From Riemerella anatipestifer (lineage in GTDB: Bacteria > Bacteroidota > Bacteroidia > Flavobacteriales > Weeksellaceae), in assembly GCF_009663465.1 (NCBI RefSeq), contig NZ_QXHU01000001.1, positions 1 to 64,000 on the forward strand: a stretch of 64,000 nucleotides of DNA, read 5' to 3'. The stretch's first letter is position 1, and every line of letters begins with the position of its first letter. Below the pieces are notes generated by a model. The model did not search any database, was not told the origin of the DNA, and saw nothing but the letters and a program-made list of their open reading frames with translations. Positions 43,729-52,340 of this stretch are shown here, piece by piece. The position numbers and the translations under genes are program-made.

Positions 43729-45858
43729 ATGATTAAAATGATAAAGAAACCTCTGATACTATCTGCCGTAGTACTGCCTGCTGTAATGGCGTTTGCACAG
43801 CAATATGGAGGAATGTGGATGCCTACAGAACTCAATGAAAAAGAAATGAAAAAACTAGGGATGAAAATATCTGCAAAAGATATCTTCAATCCAGAAAAAC
43901 CTAGTATTAAAGATGCGGTAGTACAGTTCAACGGAGGGTGTACTGCGGAAGTTATTTCTCCTAAAGGGCTCATTCTTACCAATCATCACTGTGGTTATGG
44001 GCAGATACAATCTCACTCTAGTGTAGAAAAAGATTACCTAAAAGATGGTTTTTGGGCTAAAAATATAGGAGAAGAGTTGCCTAATCCTGGGGTAACTGTA
44101 GATTTTATCGTGGATATTAAAAATGTAACCAACGAAGTTTTAAAAGGAAACCCAAACCTTTCTGAGCAAAATATCAAGGACAATATAGAGGCTTTAAAGA
44201 AGTCATTTAAACTAGAGCCTTATCAGCATATTGTGGTGAAGCCTGTGTATTACGGTAACCAATATTATGCTTATGTTATAGAAACTTTTAAAGATGTTCG
44301 TTTGGTAGGGGCTCCACCGTCTTCTATTGGTAAGTTTGGTAGCGATACAGATAACTGGGTTTGGCCTAGACATACGGGAGATTTCTCTATGTTCCGTGTT
44401 TATGCAGATAAAAATAACAAACCTGCAGAGTATTCTAAAGATAATGTTCCATACAAACCAAAGCATTTTTTACCAATTTCTATTAAGGATAAAAAAGAAA
44501 ACGATTTTACTTTTGTATTTGGTTTCCCAGGCAGAACGCAGGAATATCTACCATCTATCGCTGTGGAAAAAATTATGAAAGAGATAGACCCTGCAATGAT
44601 TTCTATGAGAGAGGTCGCTCTTAAAACTTTGGACGAAAAAATGCGTGTAGATGATGCAACAAGAATAAAGTATGCTTCTAAATATGCCTCGGTAGCCAAC
44701 TATTGGAAAAAATGGATAGGTGAGGTGGAAGGACTTAAAAAGTCTAAAGCGGTGGATAAAAAACGAGCGTATGAAGCGGAACTCATCAAAAAGAACCCTG
44801 AAATAAAGAAAACCATAGATGAGCTTAATAGACTTTATACAGAGCAATCTGCCTATGCATTGAATAGAGCCTATTATAACGAACTTTTAAGGAATGCAGA
44901 AACACTTAATCTAGCTAATCGCTATCTAGATTATCTGTTTAATGTAGAGAAAGGTAAGAATATAGAACCTAAGTTTTTTGAGAGTTTAAAATCTTTTTAT
45001 AAAGATTACGATGGTGCATTAGATGCTAAAGTAACGGCAAAACTATTGGCTTTATATACCAACAAGACACCTGCGGAATTTCTTCCTAAAGGGTTTGAAG
45101 AATTTAAAAATGAAGATACTAATCTTAAAGTCATAGAAGAATGGAGTAAAAACTCGGTAATTACAGGAAGAAAATCACTTAACAGAGCTTATGTAACGTC
45201 TGATTTAGACAAGGTATTTCAGAATAAAGAGGCTTTAGTAAAAGAGCTTAATGCTGACCCACTTTTAGGAGTGTTGGCTATGCTGCAAACAACTTATGTA
45301 CAGGGAACTCAGTCTAAGTTTAATGAATATCAAACCCAAATAGATGCTCAGCTTAAAACCTTTATGGCGCAGCAAATGGCGACGGATAAGGATAGAAAAT
45401 TCTTCCCAGATGCTAACTCTACACTTAGGGTAACTTACGGAACGGTGCAAGGCTCTAATCCTAGAGATGCTGTATATTACGGATATAAGACTCACACTTC
45501 GGGGATTATGGAGAAATATATCCCAGGAGATTATGAATTTGATGTTCCTACTCGTCTTATCAATCTTTATCAAAACAAAGATTATGGCATTTACAAAGAT
45601 GAAACAGGAGAGGTGCCTGTTAATTTTACAGCGACCAATCACACCACGGGAGGTAACTCTGGAAGCCCAGCGTTAGATGCTTATGGTAATTTGATAGGAC
45701 TTAATTTTGACCGCCAATGGGAAGGCACGATGAGCGACATCAATTACGATCCTAAATTCAGTAGAAATATTATGGTGGATACTAAATATATTCTATTTAT
45801 TGTCGATAAATTCGCTAATGCTAAATGGCTTTTAGACGAAATGAAAATTATAAAATAA
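43729..45858 (+). CDS. S46 family dipeptidyl peptidase, DPP11-like
   Basis: 709 residues. Signal peptide to about residue 24 (LSAVVLPAVMAFAQQ) predicts the periplasm. S46 peptidases release dipeptides from peptide N-termini; they feed asaccharolytic Bacteroidota with amino acids. Catalytic His in TNHHCGY (H86/H87), Asp in RHTGDFSMFRVYAD, Ser644 in GGNSGSP. Arg662 in LNFDRQWEG lies exactly 18 residues after the catalytic Ser, the spacing of the Arg that gives DPP11 its Asp/Glu preference (DPP7 has Gly there); so acidic P1 specificity is inferred. A long hairpin follows at 45876-45934. Confidence 0.93.
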   Translation: MIKMIKKPLILSAVVLPAVMAFAQQYGGMWMPTELNEKEMKKLGMKISAKDIFNPEKPSIKDAVVQFNGGCTAEVISPKGLILTNHHCGYGQIQSHSSVEKDYLKDGFWAKNIGEELPNPGVTVDFIVDIKNVTNEVLKGNPNLSEQNIKDNIEALKKSFKLEPYQHIVVKPVYYGNQYYAYVIETFKDVRLVGAPPSSIGKFGSDTDNWVWPRHTGDFSMFRVYADKNNKPAEYSKDNVPYKPKHFLPISIKDKKENDFTFVFGFPGRTQEYLPSIAVEKIMKEIDPAMISMREVALKTLDEKMRVDDATRIKYASKYASVANYWKKWIGEVEGLKKSKAVDKKRAYEAELIKKNPEIKKTIDELNRLYTEQSAYALNRAYYNELLRNAETLNLANRYLDYLFNVEKGKNIEPKFFESLKSFYKDYDGALDAKVTAKLLALYTNKTPAEFLPKGFEEFKNEDTNLKVIEEWSKNSVITGRKSLNRAYVTSDLDKVFQNKEALVKELNADPLLGVLAMLQTTYVQGTQSKFNEYQTQIDAQLKTFMAQQMATDKDRKFFPDANSTLRVTYGTVQGSNPRDAVYYGYKTHTSGIMEKYIPGDYEFDVPTRLINLYQNKDYGIYKDETGEVPVNFTATNHTTGGNSGSPALDAYGNLIGLNFDRQWEGTMSDINYDPKFSRNIMVDTKYILFIVDKFANAKWLLDEMKIIK

Positions 45859-45875
45859 TTCTGTAATTTTGAATG

Positions 45876-45934
45876 AGATTGTCCACGTATTTAATTAAAA
45901 ATCATACATTTTTAATTAAATGCATGGACAATCT
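45876..45934. terminator. Large inverted repeat between convergent genes
   Basis: Arms of 27 nt (AGATTGTCC at one end, GGACAATCT at the other, both with TTTAATTAAAAAT or its complement towards the loop) pair with just two mismatches around a 5-nt loop. It lies between the convergent S46 peptidase and nucleoside phosphorylase genes; a bidirectional terminator is the simplest role. Confidence 0.7.
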
Positions 45935-45968
45935 TTTCCTTTTTTAATTCAACGGGTATCTAACTAAA

Positions 45969-46823
45969 TTATTTAATAATTCTATCCAATACCCATTCTA
46001 TCATATTTTTTTCTGAAGTGTGGTGGTCAGCAGAAAACTCACCTCTACGGCGGTTGGCAATTACACAGTTCACGGTAAGAGCTTTATGACCAAGTAGCTT
46101 TGATAGACCATAGATTGCGGAAGTTTCCATCTCAAAGTTAGAAACTCCTAAATCGTTAAGGGTTTCTAAGAAGTTTTCATCTACGGCTTTAAGCCTTAGC
46201 TGCCTTCCTTGTGGAGCATAGAATCCAGGGAAAGTAGCGGTGTTTCCGTGGTATTTGGCATCTTTGTAATAATCTGAAATATCTTCTGCCCAGTCTGAAA
46301 AATAAAGCATTGATTTTATTTTCTCATAAGGGAACTTTTCTAAGAAATTTCTAGAAAATTCATTTTCAAACTGATAGTCTTGGTAGAAATGTAACAAACC
46401 GTCAAGTCCCACCACATTTTGAGTTACCAGCATATTATCTACCTCTATATCAGGGTTTACACTACCACAAGTTCCTAAACGGAACAACTGTAACGCAGTA
46501 TGCTCTGACTTGAATTCTTTATTTTTCAAATCAATATTTACCAAGGCATCTAGCTCATTCATTACGATGTCTATATTCTCAGTACCGATACCTGATGACA
46601 TCACCGTAATTCTTTCCCCTCTAAGCGTTCCTGTATGTGTATAGAATTCCCTTTTGTTCTTTTTGATTTCTATTTTATCAAAATATTTAGAAACCTTAGG
46701 AACACGGTCTGGGTCTCCTACCAAAATTATTTTTTCTGCAATATCCTCTGGAAGTAAATTAAGGTGATACACACTTCCGTCTTCATTAAGCACCAGTTCT
46801 GATGCAGCTAACTTATTAAGCAT
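45969..46823 (-). CDS. Nucleoside phosphorylase (uridine phosphorylase-like)
   Basis: 284 residues, PNP/UDP superfamily. It cleaves a nucleoside with phosphate to base and ribose-1-P in salvage. Marks: IILVGDPDRVPKVSKYFD, FYTHTGTLRGERITVMSSGIGTENIDIVMNE, LFRLGTCGSVNPDIEVDNM, and the base/ribose-binding NFEMETSAIYGLSKLLG. The long form with an inserted segment resembles Bacteroidota proteins annotated as uridine phosphorylase; the exact base preference is uncertain. It starts 19 bp after the SUI1-family gene, with which it is likely cotranscribed. Confidence 0.88.
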   Translation of the reverse strand: MLNKLAASELVLNEDGSVYHLNLLPEDIAEKIILVGDPDRVPKVSKYFDKIEIKKNKREFYTHTGTLRGERITVMSSGIGTENIDIVMNELDALVNIDLKNKEFKSEHTALQLFRLGTCGSVNPDIEVDNMLVTQNVVGLDGLLHFYQDYQFENEFSRNFLEKFPYEKIKSMLYFSDWAEDISDYYKDAKYHGNTATFPGFYAPQGRQLRLKAVDENFLETLNDLGVSNFEMETSAIYGLSKLLGHKALTVNCVIANRRRGEFSADHHTSEKNMIEWVLDRIIK

Positions 46824-46842
46824 AATTATATATTTTTTATTT

Positions 46843-47172
46843 TTATCCTCCTACTCGTTTTGTTTTGTATCCCATTTCTTTAAGAATATCCATTATCTTA
46901 TCCCTGTTGTCGCCTTGTATAATGATAATGCCGTCTTTTTCGGAGCCACCTATTCCTAAAGTTGTTTTAATTTTTTTAGAAATTTGTTTTAGTTCATCAT
47001 CATTACCTTCAAAGCCTTCTATCAGAGTTACAGGCTTACCATTTCTCCCTTTTTTTTCATATTTACAGATGAGAGGCTCTTTTTGAATAGAAGTTTCCGG
47101 CTCCTCTTCAATTTCAAAGTCTTGCTCTATATGGTCAGGAAAAAGGTTCTTTAGTTGGTCTCTTAAATCCAT
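46843..47172 (-). CDS. SUI1/eIF1-like translation factor, YciH type
   Basis: 109 residues. The C-terminal SUI1 domain is clear: GKPVTLIEGFEGNDDELKQISKKIKTTLGIGGSEKDGIIIIQGDNRDKIMDIL. Bacterial YciH proteins are related to eIF1 and are thought to influence start-codon fidelity or IF3 function on the 30S subunit; their role is not fully settled. This may matter in a lineage where mRNAs lack Shine-Dalgarno sequences. The N-terminal 35 residues are acidic (DHIEQDFEIEEEPETS). Same strand and close to the phosphorylase. Confidence 0.88.
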   Translation of the reverse strand: MDLRDQLKNLFPDHIEQDFEIEEEPETSIQKEPLICKYEKKGRNGKPVTLIEGFEGNDDELKQISKKIKTTLGIGGSEKDGIIIIQGDNRDKIMDILKEMGYKTKRVGG

Positions 47173-47245
47173 GTTTCAAAGGTAGTAATTTGTTCTTAAT
47201 TCTAATGCTATTTTGGAAGTGATTTTTTGCAGTTCTTCATAAAGA

Positions 47246-47280
47246 AAAAATCCAAACCTAGTTATTAAGTTTGGATTTTT
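47246..47280 (-). terminator. Terminator after rny
   Basis: AAAAATCCAAAC/GTTTGGATTTTT with an 11-nt loop, 20 bp after the rny stop codon on the minus strand. Confidence 0.85.
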
Positions 47281-47300
47281 GTATATAAAACAGTTAATGT

Positions 47301-48875
47301 CTATCGTGCGATATTAACGGCTCTAGTTTCTCTAATTACAGTGATTTTTACTTGACCTGGATAAGTCAGTTCATTTTGAATTTTCTCTGAAATATCATAA
47401 GAAAGTTGAGCAGCTACGCTATCATTTACTTTAGCACTTTCTACCATCACTCTAAGCTCTCTACCTGCTTGGATAGCATAAGCACTAGACACTCCTTCAA
47501 AACTTAATGCTGCTGCTTCTAAATCTTTTAATCTTTGGATATAAGACTCTAGCACTTGTCTTCTCGCTCCAGGTCTTGCACCTGAAATTCCGTCTGCCAC
47601 TTGGATAATAGGAGAGAGGAGAGAGGTCATTTCTATTTCGTCGTGGTGTGCACCTATGGCATTTACAACTTCTGGATTTTCTCCAAACTTTTCAGCCCAT
47701 TGCATACCTAATAAAGCGTGAGGAAGCTCAGACTCTTGTTCTGGAACTTTACCTATATCGTGTAATAAACCAGCTCTCTTAGCTAATTTCACATTAAGAC
47801 CTAGCTCTGCCGCCATAGTTGCTGCTATATTGGCAACCTCGCGAGAGTGTTGTAATAAATTCTGACCATAAGAAGAACGGTACTTCATTCTACCCACTAT
47901 TTTTACGAGCTCTGGGTGTAAACCGTGTATTCCTAAATCTATAATAGTTCTCTTACCAACTTCTATAATTTCTTCTTCTATTTGCTTTCTTGTTTTTTCT
48001 ACAATTTCTTCAATTCTTGCAGGGTGAATTCTGCCATCTGTAACTAATCTGTGGAGAGATAGTCTTGCAATTTCTCTTCTCACAGGGTCAAAACAAGATA
48101 AAAGGATAGCCTCTGGTGTATCATCTACTATAATTTCTACACCTGTAGCTGCTTCTAAAGCACGGATATTTCTCCCTTCTCTACCAATAATTCTCCCTTT
48201 AACATCATCGGATTCTATATTAAATACAGATACCGAATTTTCTATAGCTTGTTCTGTTCCTATTCTTTGGATAGTTTGGATTACTATTTTTTTAGCTTCG
48301 TTCTTTGCATTAAGTTGAGCTTCCTCCATAATGTTCTGAACATAAGACTGAGCTTTGGTCTTAGCTTCAGATTTCATGGTTTCTACTAGCTCTTCTTTAG
48401 CCTCTTCAGCAGAGTAACCCGAAACTTTTTCTAAAAGTTCTACTTTTTTAGTAATAGCAATACTAAGTTCTTCTTGCTTCTTTTCTAGTTGTTCTTCTTT
48501 TCTAGAAAGGTCATTAAGTTTCTTGTCTAAATCTTTTTCTAATTTGCCTACTTTGCTTAGTTCGTCATTTAGTTTTTGCTCTTTATCTCTTACTCTTTTT
48601 TCAACCTCCTGCATTTTCTTTTCTCTCTGCTGTATGTGAGCATCATGTTCTGTTTTGAGCTCTAAAAAGCGTTCTTTAGCTTGTATGTTTTTTTCTTGCT
48701 TTATACTTTCAGCCTTTACTTTAGCCTTTTCTATTAAATTCTCTGCGTTTTTCTTGGCATCTTCCACGATGAATTTTGCCTTAGAGTTTAATGAGCTTTT
48801 AGCAAAAGCAAATCCTATAGCAGTCCCCACTACAAGACTGCCGAGTATACTGATGATTAAAACTACTGTTTCCAT
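47301..48875 (-). CDS. rny: Ribonuclease Y
   Basis: 524 residues. Membrane-anchored endoribonuclease that starts mRNA decay. N-terminal membrane helix (about 3-25, [20 protein letters not shown]), a long coiled coil (about 30-200, full of Lys/Glu heptads), a KH domain (about 215-280, [20 protein letters not shown]), then an HD domain with [13 protein letters not shown] and IGAHHDE. Length is standard. The 6S RNA gene lies just upstream on the same strand, and zapA beyond that. Confidence 0.97.
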   Translation of the reverse strand: METVVLIISILGSLVVGTAIGFAFAKSSLNSKAKFIVEDAKKNAENLIEKAKVKAESIKQEKNIQAKERFLELKTEHDAHIQQREKKMQEVEKRVRDKEQKLNDELSKVGKLEKDLDKKLNDLSRKEEQLEKKQEELSIAITKKVELLEKVSGYSAEEAKEELVETMKSEAKTKAQSYVQNIMEEAQLNAKNEAKKIVIQTIQRIGTEQAIENSVSVFNIESDDVKGRIIGREGRNIRALEAATGVEIIVDDTPEAILLSCFDPVRREIARLSLHRLVTDGRIHPARIEEIVEKTRKQIEEEIIEVGKRTIIDLGIHGLHPELVKIVGRMKYRSSYGQNLLQHSREVANIAATMAAELGLNVKLAKRAGLLHDIGKVPEQESELPHALLGMQWAEKFGENPEVVNAIGAHHDEIEMTSLLSPIIQVADGISGARPGARRQVLESYIQRLKDLEAAALSFEGVSSAYAIQAGRELRVMVESAKVNDSVAAQLSYDISEKIQNELTYPGQVKITVIRETRAVNIAR

Positions 48876-48908
48876 TTTATATATATTTAATTTTTAACTT
48901 TTTTCCAT

Positions 48909-49084
48909 AAAAAAACCTACAACCATTCTTGTAAGATTAAAAGAGTAAACTCCTAATCAACACGATTCAGGTTAAGTCTTACTATTTGTAATCCGTGATA
49001 AAACGGCACGCCATCTAGCAAGCATTTACCCAGTATTAGTTTAGCGTTGAGTTTACCTTAATTAGTGTTAGAACAGTTGTAGGC
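48909..49084 (-). ncRNA. ssrS: 6S RNA (Flavobacteria type)
   Basis: Minus-strand RNA of about 176 nt. The ends pair: 5' GCCTACAAC with 3' GTTGTAGG, followed inwards by GGTAAACTC with GAGTTTAC, which leaves a large mostly unpaired central part with a small GC hairpin (GGCGTGCCG region). This long closed rod with an internal bubble is the 6S shape, which mimics an open promoter and binds RNA polymerase; the Rfam family 6S-Flavo covers such RNAs. The 3' stem runs directly into a T-run on the minus strand. Downstream of zapA, as in many other bacteria. No covariance model was run. Confidence 0.72.
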
Positions 49085-49138
49085 AAAATTTCACACAATA
49101 ATGAGGAAAAGTATTTCCGTATCCTAAATTATTGTTTT

Positions 49139-49417
49139 TTATTCGTCCAATAGTTGATTAAGATAACTTAATCTCTTTTGGACAGTTTCTATATTATTCT
49201 CTCCATTTTGTTTGGCGACTTCTGCATTAGTACCTAGCTTTAATGCACACATTGCCAAAACATCTTGTTTATCTTGAACATTAAAATTAGTTTCAAACTC
49301 CTTAATCATCATTTCTATTTGCTTTCCTACCTTACGGAGTGTTTCTTCTTCGTCGGCAGGTACATTAAGTGGGTATCTTCTACCGGCTATATTGATATTG
49401 ATTCTACGCACTTCCAT
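49139..49417 (-). CDS. zapA: Cell division protein ZapA
   Basis: 92 residues. ZapA binds FtsZ and promotes Z-ring bundling. N-terminal beta-beta part RRININIAGRRYPLNVPADEEETLRKVGKQIE and a C-terminal coiled coil fit the family. The ATG at 49417 overlaps the upstream stop codon by one base (TAATG), so the two genes are translationally coupled. The 6S RNA gene follows 54 bp downstream. Confidence 0.9.
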   Translation of the reverse strand: MEVRRININIAGRRYPLNVPADEEETLRKVGKQIEMMIKEFETNFNVQDKQDVLAMCALKLGTNAEVAKQNGENNIETVQKRLSYLNQLLDE

Positions 49418-49719
49418 TACAAGCCTTTATTTTGAAGTTGTGCAATACAAGCATCTATTTCCTTAATAAGTCTATTGATATGGTTTTTCATCAATCTATT
49501 ATGGTTGGGATTACCCGATATTGCAGAAACTAATTTTATTTCTTTATATTTTTCCAACAATTCCTGATGAGCTTTTTTTTCTGCATCTAACTTCCTTTTC
49601 GTTTCATTGTAATTTTCTAAAAGCACCGAATAATCATCTTTAAGTTTTTGATAATCATTTTTTAAATGGATTATCTTCCGTTCAACTTCTGAAAAATGAT
49701 TTTCTATCTCTTTTAGCAT
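49417..49719 (-). CDS. Coiled-coil protein coupled to zapA
   Basis: 100 residues, almost fully coiled coil between about 5 and 60 (IENHFSEVERKIIHLKNDYQKLKDDYSVLLENYNETKRKLDAEKKAHQELLEK), followed by NHNRLMKNHINRLIKEIDACIAQL, which resembles the end of division-associated coiled coils. By position and shape it could be a ZapB-like partner of ZapA, but sequence alone does not prove it. Its stop codon shares one base with the zapA start. Confidence 0.7.
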   Translation of the reverse strand: MLKEIENHFSEVERKIIHLKNDYQKLKDDYSVLLENYNETKRKLDAEKKAHQELLEKYKEIKLVSAISGNPNHNRLMKNHINRLIKEIDACIAQLQNKGL

Positions 49720-49972
49720 ACCCTCAGGATGTGTTCTAACCTTGACACAAAAGTATAAAAAAAACTTCGCCTACTAAAGGATTTTTTTACTTTTTTAATT
49801 CCTTCTCAAAACTTGTATTGATGTACCTTGAGGCTTTAAATCCTTTAATATTTTGATTGTTTGAGTTTTATAAGAATCGTGGAAAATACTTTTGTTGAAA
49901 ATTTTTCTTTTAAAATAGGTTTGCTTAAATTTGTAGGTTATTGTTTTTTACATTAAAAATAGAGGCTTATTT

Positions 49973-51829
49973 ATGAGTGAAGCGTTACAACAGGTTAATT
50001 ATTCTGAAGACAACATCAGAACCCTCGATTGGCAGGAGCATATTAGGCTTCGTCCAGGTATGTATATTGGGAAATTGGGAGATGGCTCGTCGGCTGATGA
50101 TGGTATCTATATTTTATTAAAAGAAATTCTAGATAACTCCATAGACGAGTTCAGAATGAAAGCTGGTAAAAGGATAGAAATCAAGCTAGATGATAGAAAA
50201 GTCCAAATCCGAGATTATGGAAGGGGTATTCCTTTAGGGAAAGTGGTGGATGCTGTTTCTAAAATGAATACTGGAGGAAAGTATGACAGTAAGGCGTTTA
50301 AAAAATCGGTAGGACTTAACGGAGTAGGTACTAAAGCGGTTAATGCTTTATCGGAATATTTCAGGGTAAAATCGGTACGAGATAATAAGACTAAAGTGGC
50401 TGAATTTTGCAGAGGTAACATTACGGAGAATTTTCCAGAAGAAGACTCTAGTGATAGAAATGGGACTGAAATTACCTTTATCCCGGATGCTGAAATATTT
50501 TTGAATTATAAATTCAGAAAAGAGTACATCGAGCGTATGCTTAGAAATTACGCCTATCTAAACCCAGGTCTTAAAATTATTTTTAATGGAGAAACTTATT
50601 TCTCCGAAAATGGACTGAAGGATTTGCTGGAAGAGGAAATGGAAAGCCAAACACTTTACCCAATTGTACACCTTAAGGGTGATGATATAGAGGTTGCCAT
50701 TACTCACTCGGATAAGTCCCAAACAGAAACTTATTTTTCATTTGTTAATGGGCAAAATACCACACAAGGTGGAACGCACCTTAATGCCTTTAGAGAAGCC
50801 TATGTAAAAACAATACGAGAATTTTTCAATAAAAACTTTGATGCTTCGGACATCAGAAAATCCATTATTGCAGCAATTTCTATAAATGTAGAAGAGCCTG
50901 TTTTTGAATCTCAAACCAAAACCAAGTTAGGTTCTAATGATATTGGTCCACAAGGTCCAACTGTAAGAACTTTTGTAATAGATTTTCTTAAGACCAAACT
51001 AGATAATTTTCTACATAAAAATCCAGAGGTTGCCGAAGCGGTTCACAAGAAAATTTTGGTTTCTGAAAGGGAAAGAAAAGAGCTTTCTGGAATACAAAAA
51101 CTCGCTAGAGAAAGAGCAAAAAAGGTATCCTTACACAATAAAAAGCTAAGAGATTGTAGGCAACACTACAATGAGCAAAAAGCCGATAGAAAATCAGAAA
51201 CTCAGATTTTTATAACGGAGGGAGATTCTGCATCAGGGTCTATCACTAAGTCTAGAGATGTGGAAACTCAAGCCGTGTTTTCTCTCAAAGGGAAACCTCT
51301 TAACTGCTACGGACTTACCAAGAAAGTAGTGTACGAAAACGAGGAGTTCAACCTTTTACAAGCCGCACTTAATATAGAGGAAAGTTTAGAAGATTTAAGA
51401 TACAATCAAGTCATTATTGCCACTGATGCCGATGTGGACGGAATGCACATTAGATTATTGATGATTACTTTCTTTCTTCAGTTTTTCCCTGATTTAATTA
51501 AAAATGGACATTTATATATCTTACAAACGCCATTGTTTAGGGTAAGGAATAAGAAAGAAACGCGTTATTGCTACACAGAAGAAGAGCGTATAAAAGCACT
51601 AAATGAACTTGGTAAAAATCCTGAAATCACTAGATTTAAAGGTCTTGGAGAAATCTCTCCAGAGGAATTTAAACACTTTATAGGTAAAGACATTAGACTT
51701 GAGCCTGTGGTAATAGGTAAAGACCAAACTATAGACCAAATTCTAGAATTTTATATGGGTAAAAATACACCTGATAGACAGCAGTTTATTTTAGAAAATC
51801 TAGTCGTAGAAGAAGTAATGGAAGGCTAA
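49973..51829 (+). CDS. parE: DNA topoisomerase IV subunit B (ParE)
   Basis: 618 residues. ATPase subunit of the type IIA topoisomerase that separates linked daughter chromosomes. GHKL ATPase core ([40 protein letters not shown]), a TOPRIM domain with EGDSASGSI (from about residue 417) and [10 protein letters not shown] (from about 484). Length and lack of an inserted domain favour ParE over GyrB. It heads a plus-strand cluster parE-membrane protein-parC-rel-nhaA with small gaps. The preceding 49720-49972 has no gene. Confidence 0.94.
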   Translation: MSEALQQVNYSEDNIRTLDWQEHIRLRPGMYIGKLGDGSSADDGIYILLKEILDNSIDEFRMKAGKRIEIKLDDRKVQIRDYGRGIPLGKVVDAVSKMNTGGKYDSKAFKKSVGLNGVGTKAVNALSEYFRVKSVRDNKTKVAEFCRGNITENFPEEDSSDRNGTEITFIPDAEIFLNYKFRKEYIERMLRNYAYLNPGLKIIFNGETYFSENGLKDLLEEEMESQTLYPIVHLKGDDIEVAITHSDKSQTETYFSFVNGQNTTQGGTHLNAFREAYVKTIREFFNKNFDASDIRKSIIAAISINVEEPVFESQTKTKLGSNDIGPQGPTVRTFVIDFLKTKLDNFLHKNPEVAEAVHKKILVSERERKELSGIQKLARERAKKVSLHNKKLRDCRQHYNEQKADRKSETQIFITEGDSASGSITKSRDVETQAVFSLKGKPLNCYGLTKKVVYENEEFNLLQAALNIEESLEDLRYNQVIIATDADVDGMHIRLLMITFFLQFFPDLIKNGHLYILQTPLFRVRNKKETRYCYTEEERIKALNELGKNPEITRFKGLGEISPEEFKHFIGKDIRLEPVVIGKDQTIDQILEFYMGKNTPDRQQFILENLVVEEVMEG

Positions 51830-51843
51830 AGAACTATTATGGT

Positions 51844-52338
51844 ATGAGATTAAGTAGCAAGAAAAAAATTTCTTATAGTCAGTTTATGTTTACTTTAGCA
51901 AATATAGCTTTGGTAATTGGTGTTGGTATTTTTGTGTTACACAGTAAAGGTATATATATTTTCGCCAAATCTACTGCTGTTGGAATTATAGGTTTTTCAT
52001 TTTTTTTGTACTTTGTATTTTATATCAAAGGGCGACAATTTTTTGAATATGATAGTGATGGCGAAACTCTTAATTTTCAAAATAGAAATATCATTGCTTT
52101 TCTTGGCAAAGATGCTAGAGATGAGTTTCCTAAGTATAAATTGGTTTCTTATGACATAATTGATACATTTTTATTTAGAAAATTATATGTAAAAATAAAG
52201 AGTAAGAAGGGTAACCTAACGGTACTTAAATATGACATATCTTACCTTAGCAACAGAGAAGTAAAAGATTTAAAGCTATCGCTTAACAGAACCATAAAAT
52301 TAAATCAAGAAAACTCTAACAATAGAGATATAAAATAG
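51844..52338 (+). CDS. Two-helix membrane protein between parE and parC
   Basis: 164 residues. Two membrane helices at about 14-32 (FTLANIALVIGVGIFVLH) and 39-58 (STAVGIIGFSFFLYFVFYIKG), then a cytosolic PH-like region with alternating beta character (FFEYDSDGETLNFQNRN, FRKLYVKIKSKKGNLTVLKYD). No family recognised. It lies 14 bp after parE and 2 bp before parC, so it is surely cotranscribed; whether it is functionally linked to topoisomerase IV is unknown. Confidence 0.75.
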   Translation: MRLSSKKKISYSQFMFTLANIALVIGVGIFVLHSKGIYIFAKSTAVGIIGFSFFLYFVFYIKGRQFFEYDSDGETLNFQNRNIIAFLGKDARDEFPKYKLVSYDIIDTFLFRKLYVKIKSKKGNLTVLKYDISYLSNREVKDLKLSLNRTIKLNQENSNNRDIK

Positions 52339-52340
52339 TA

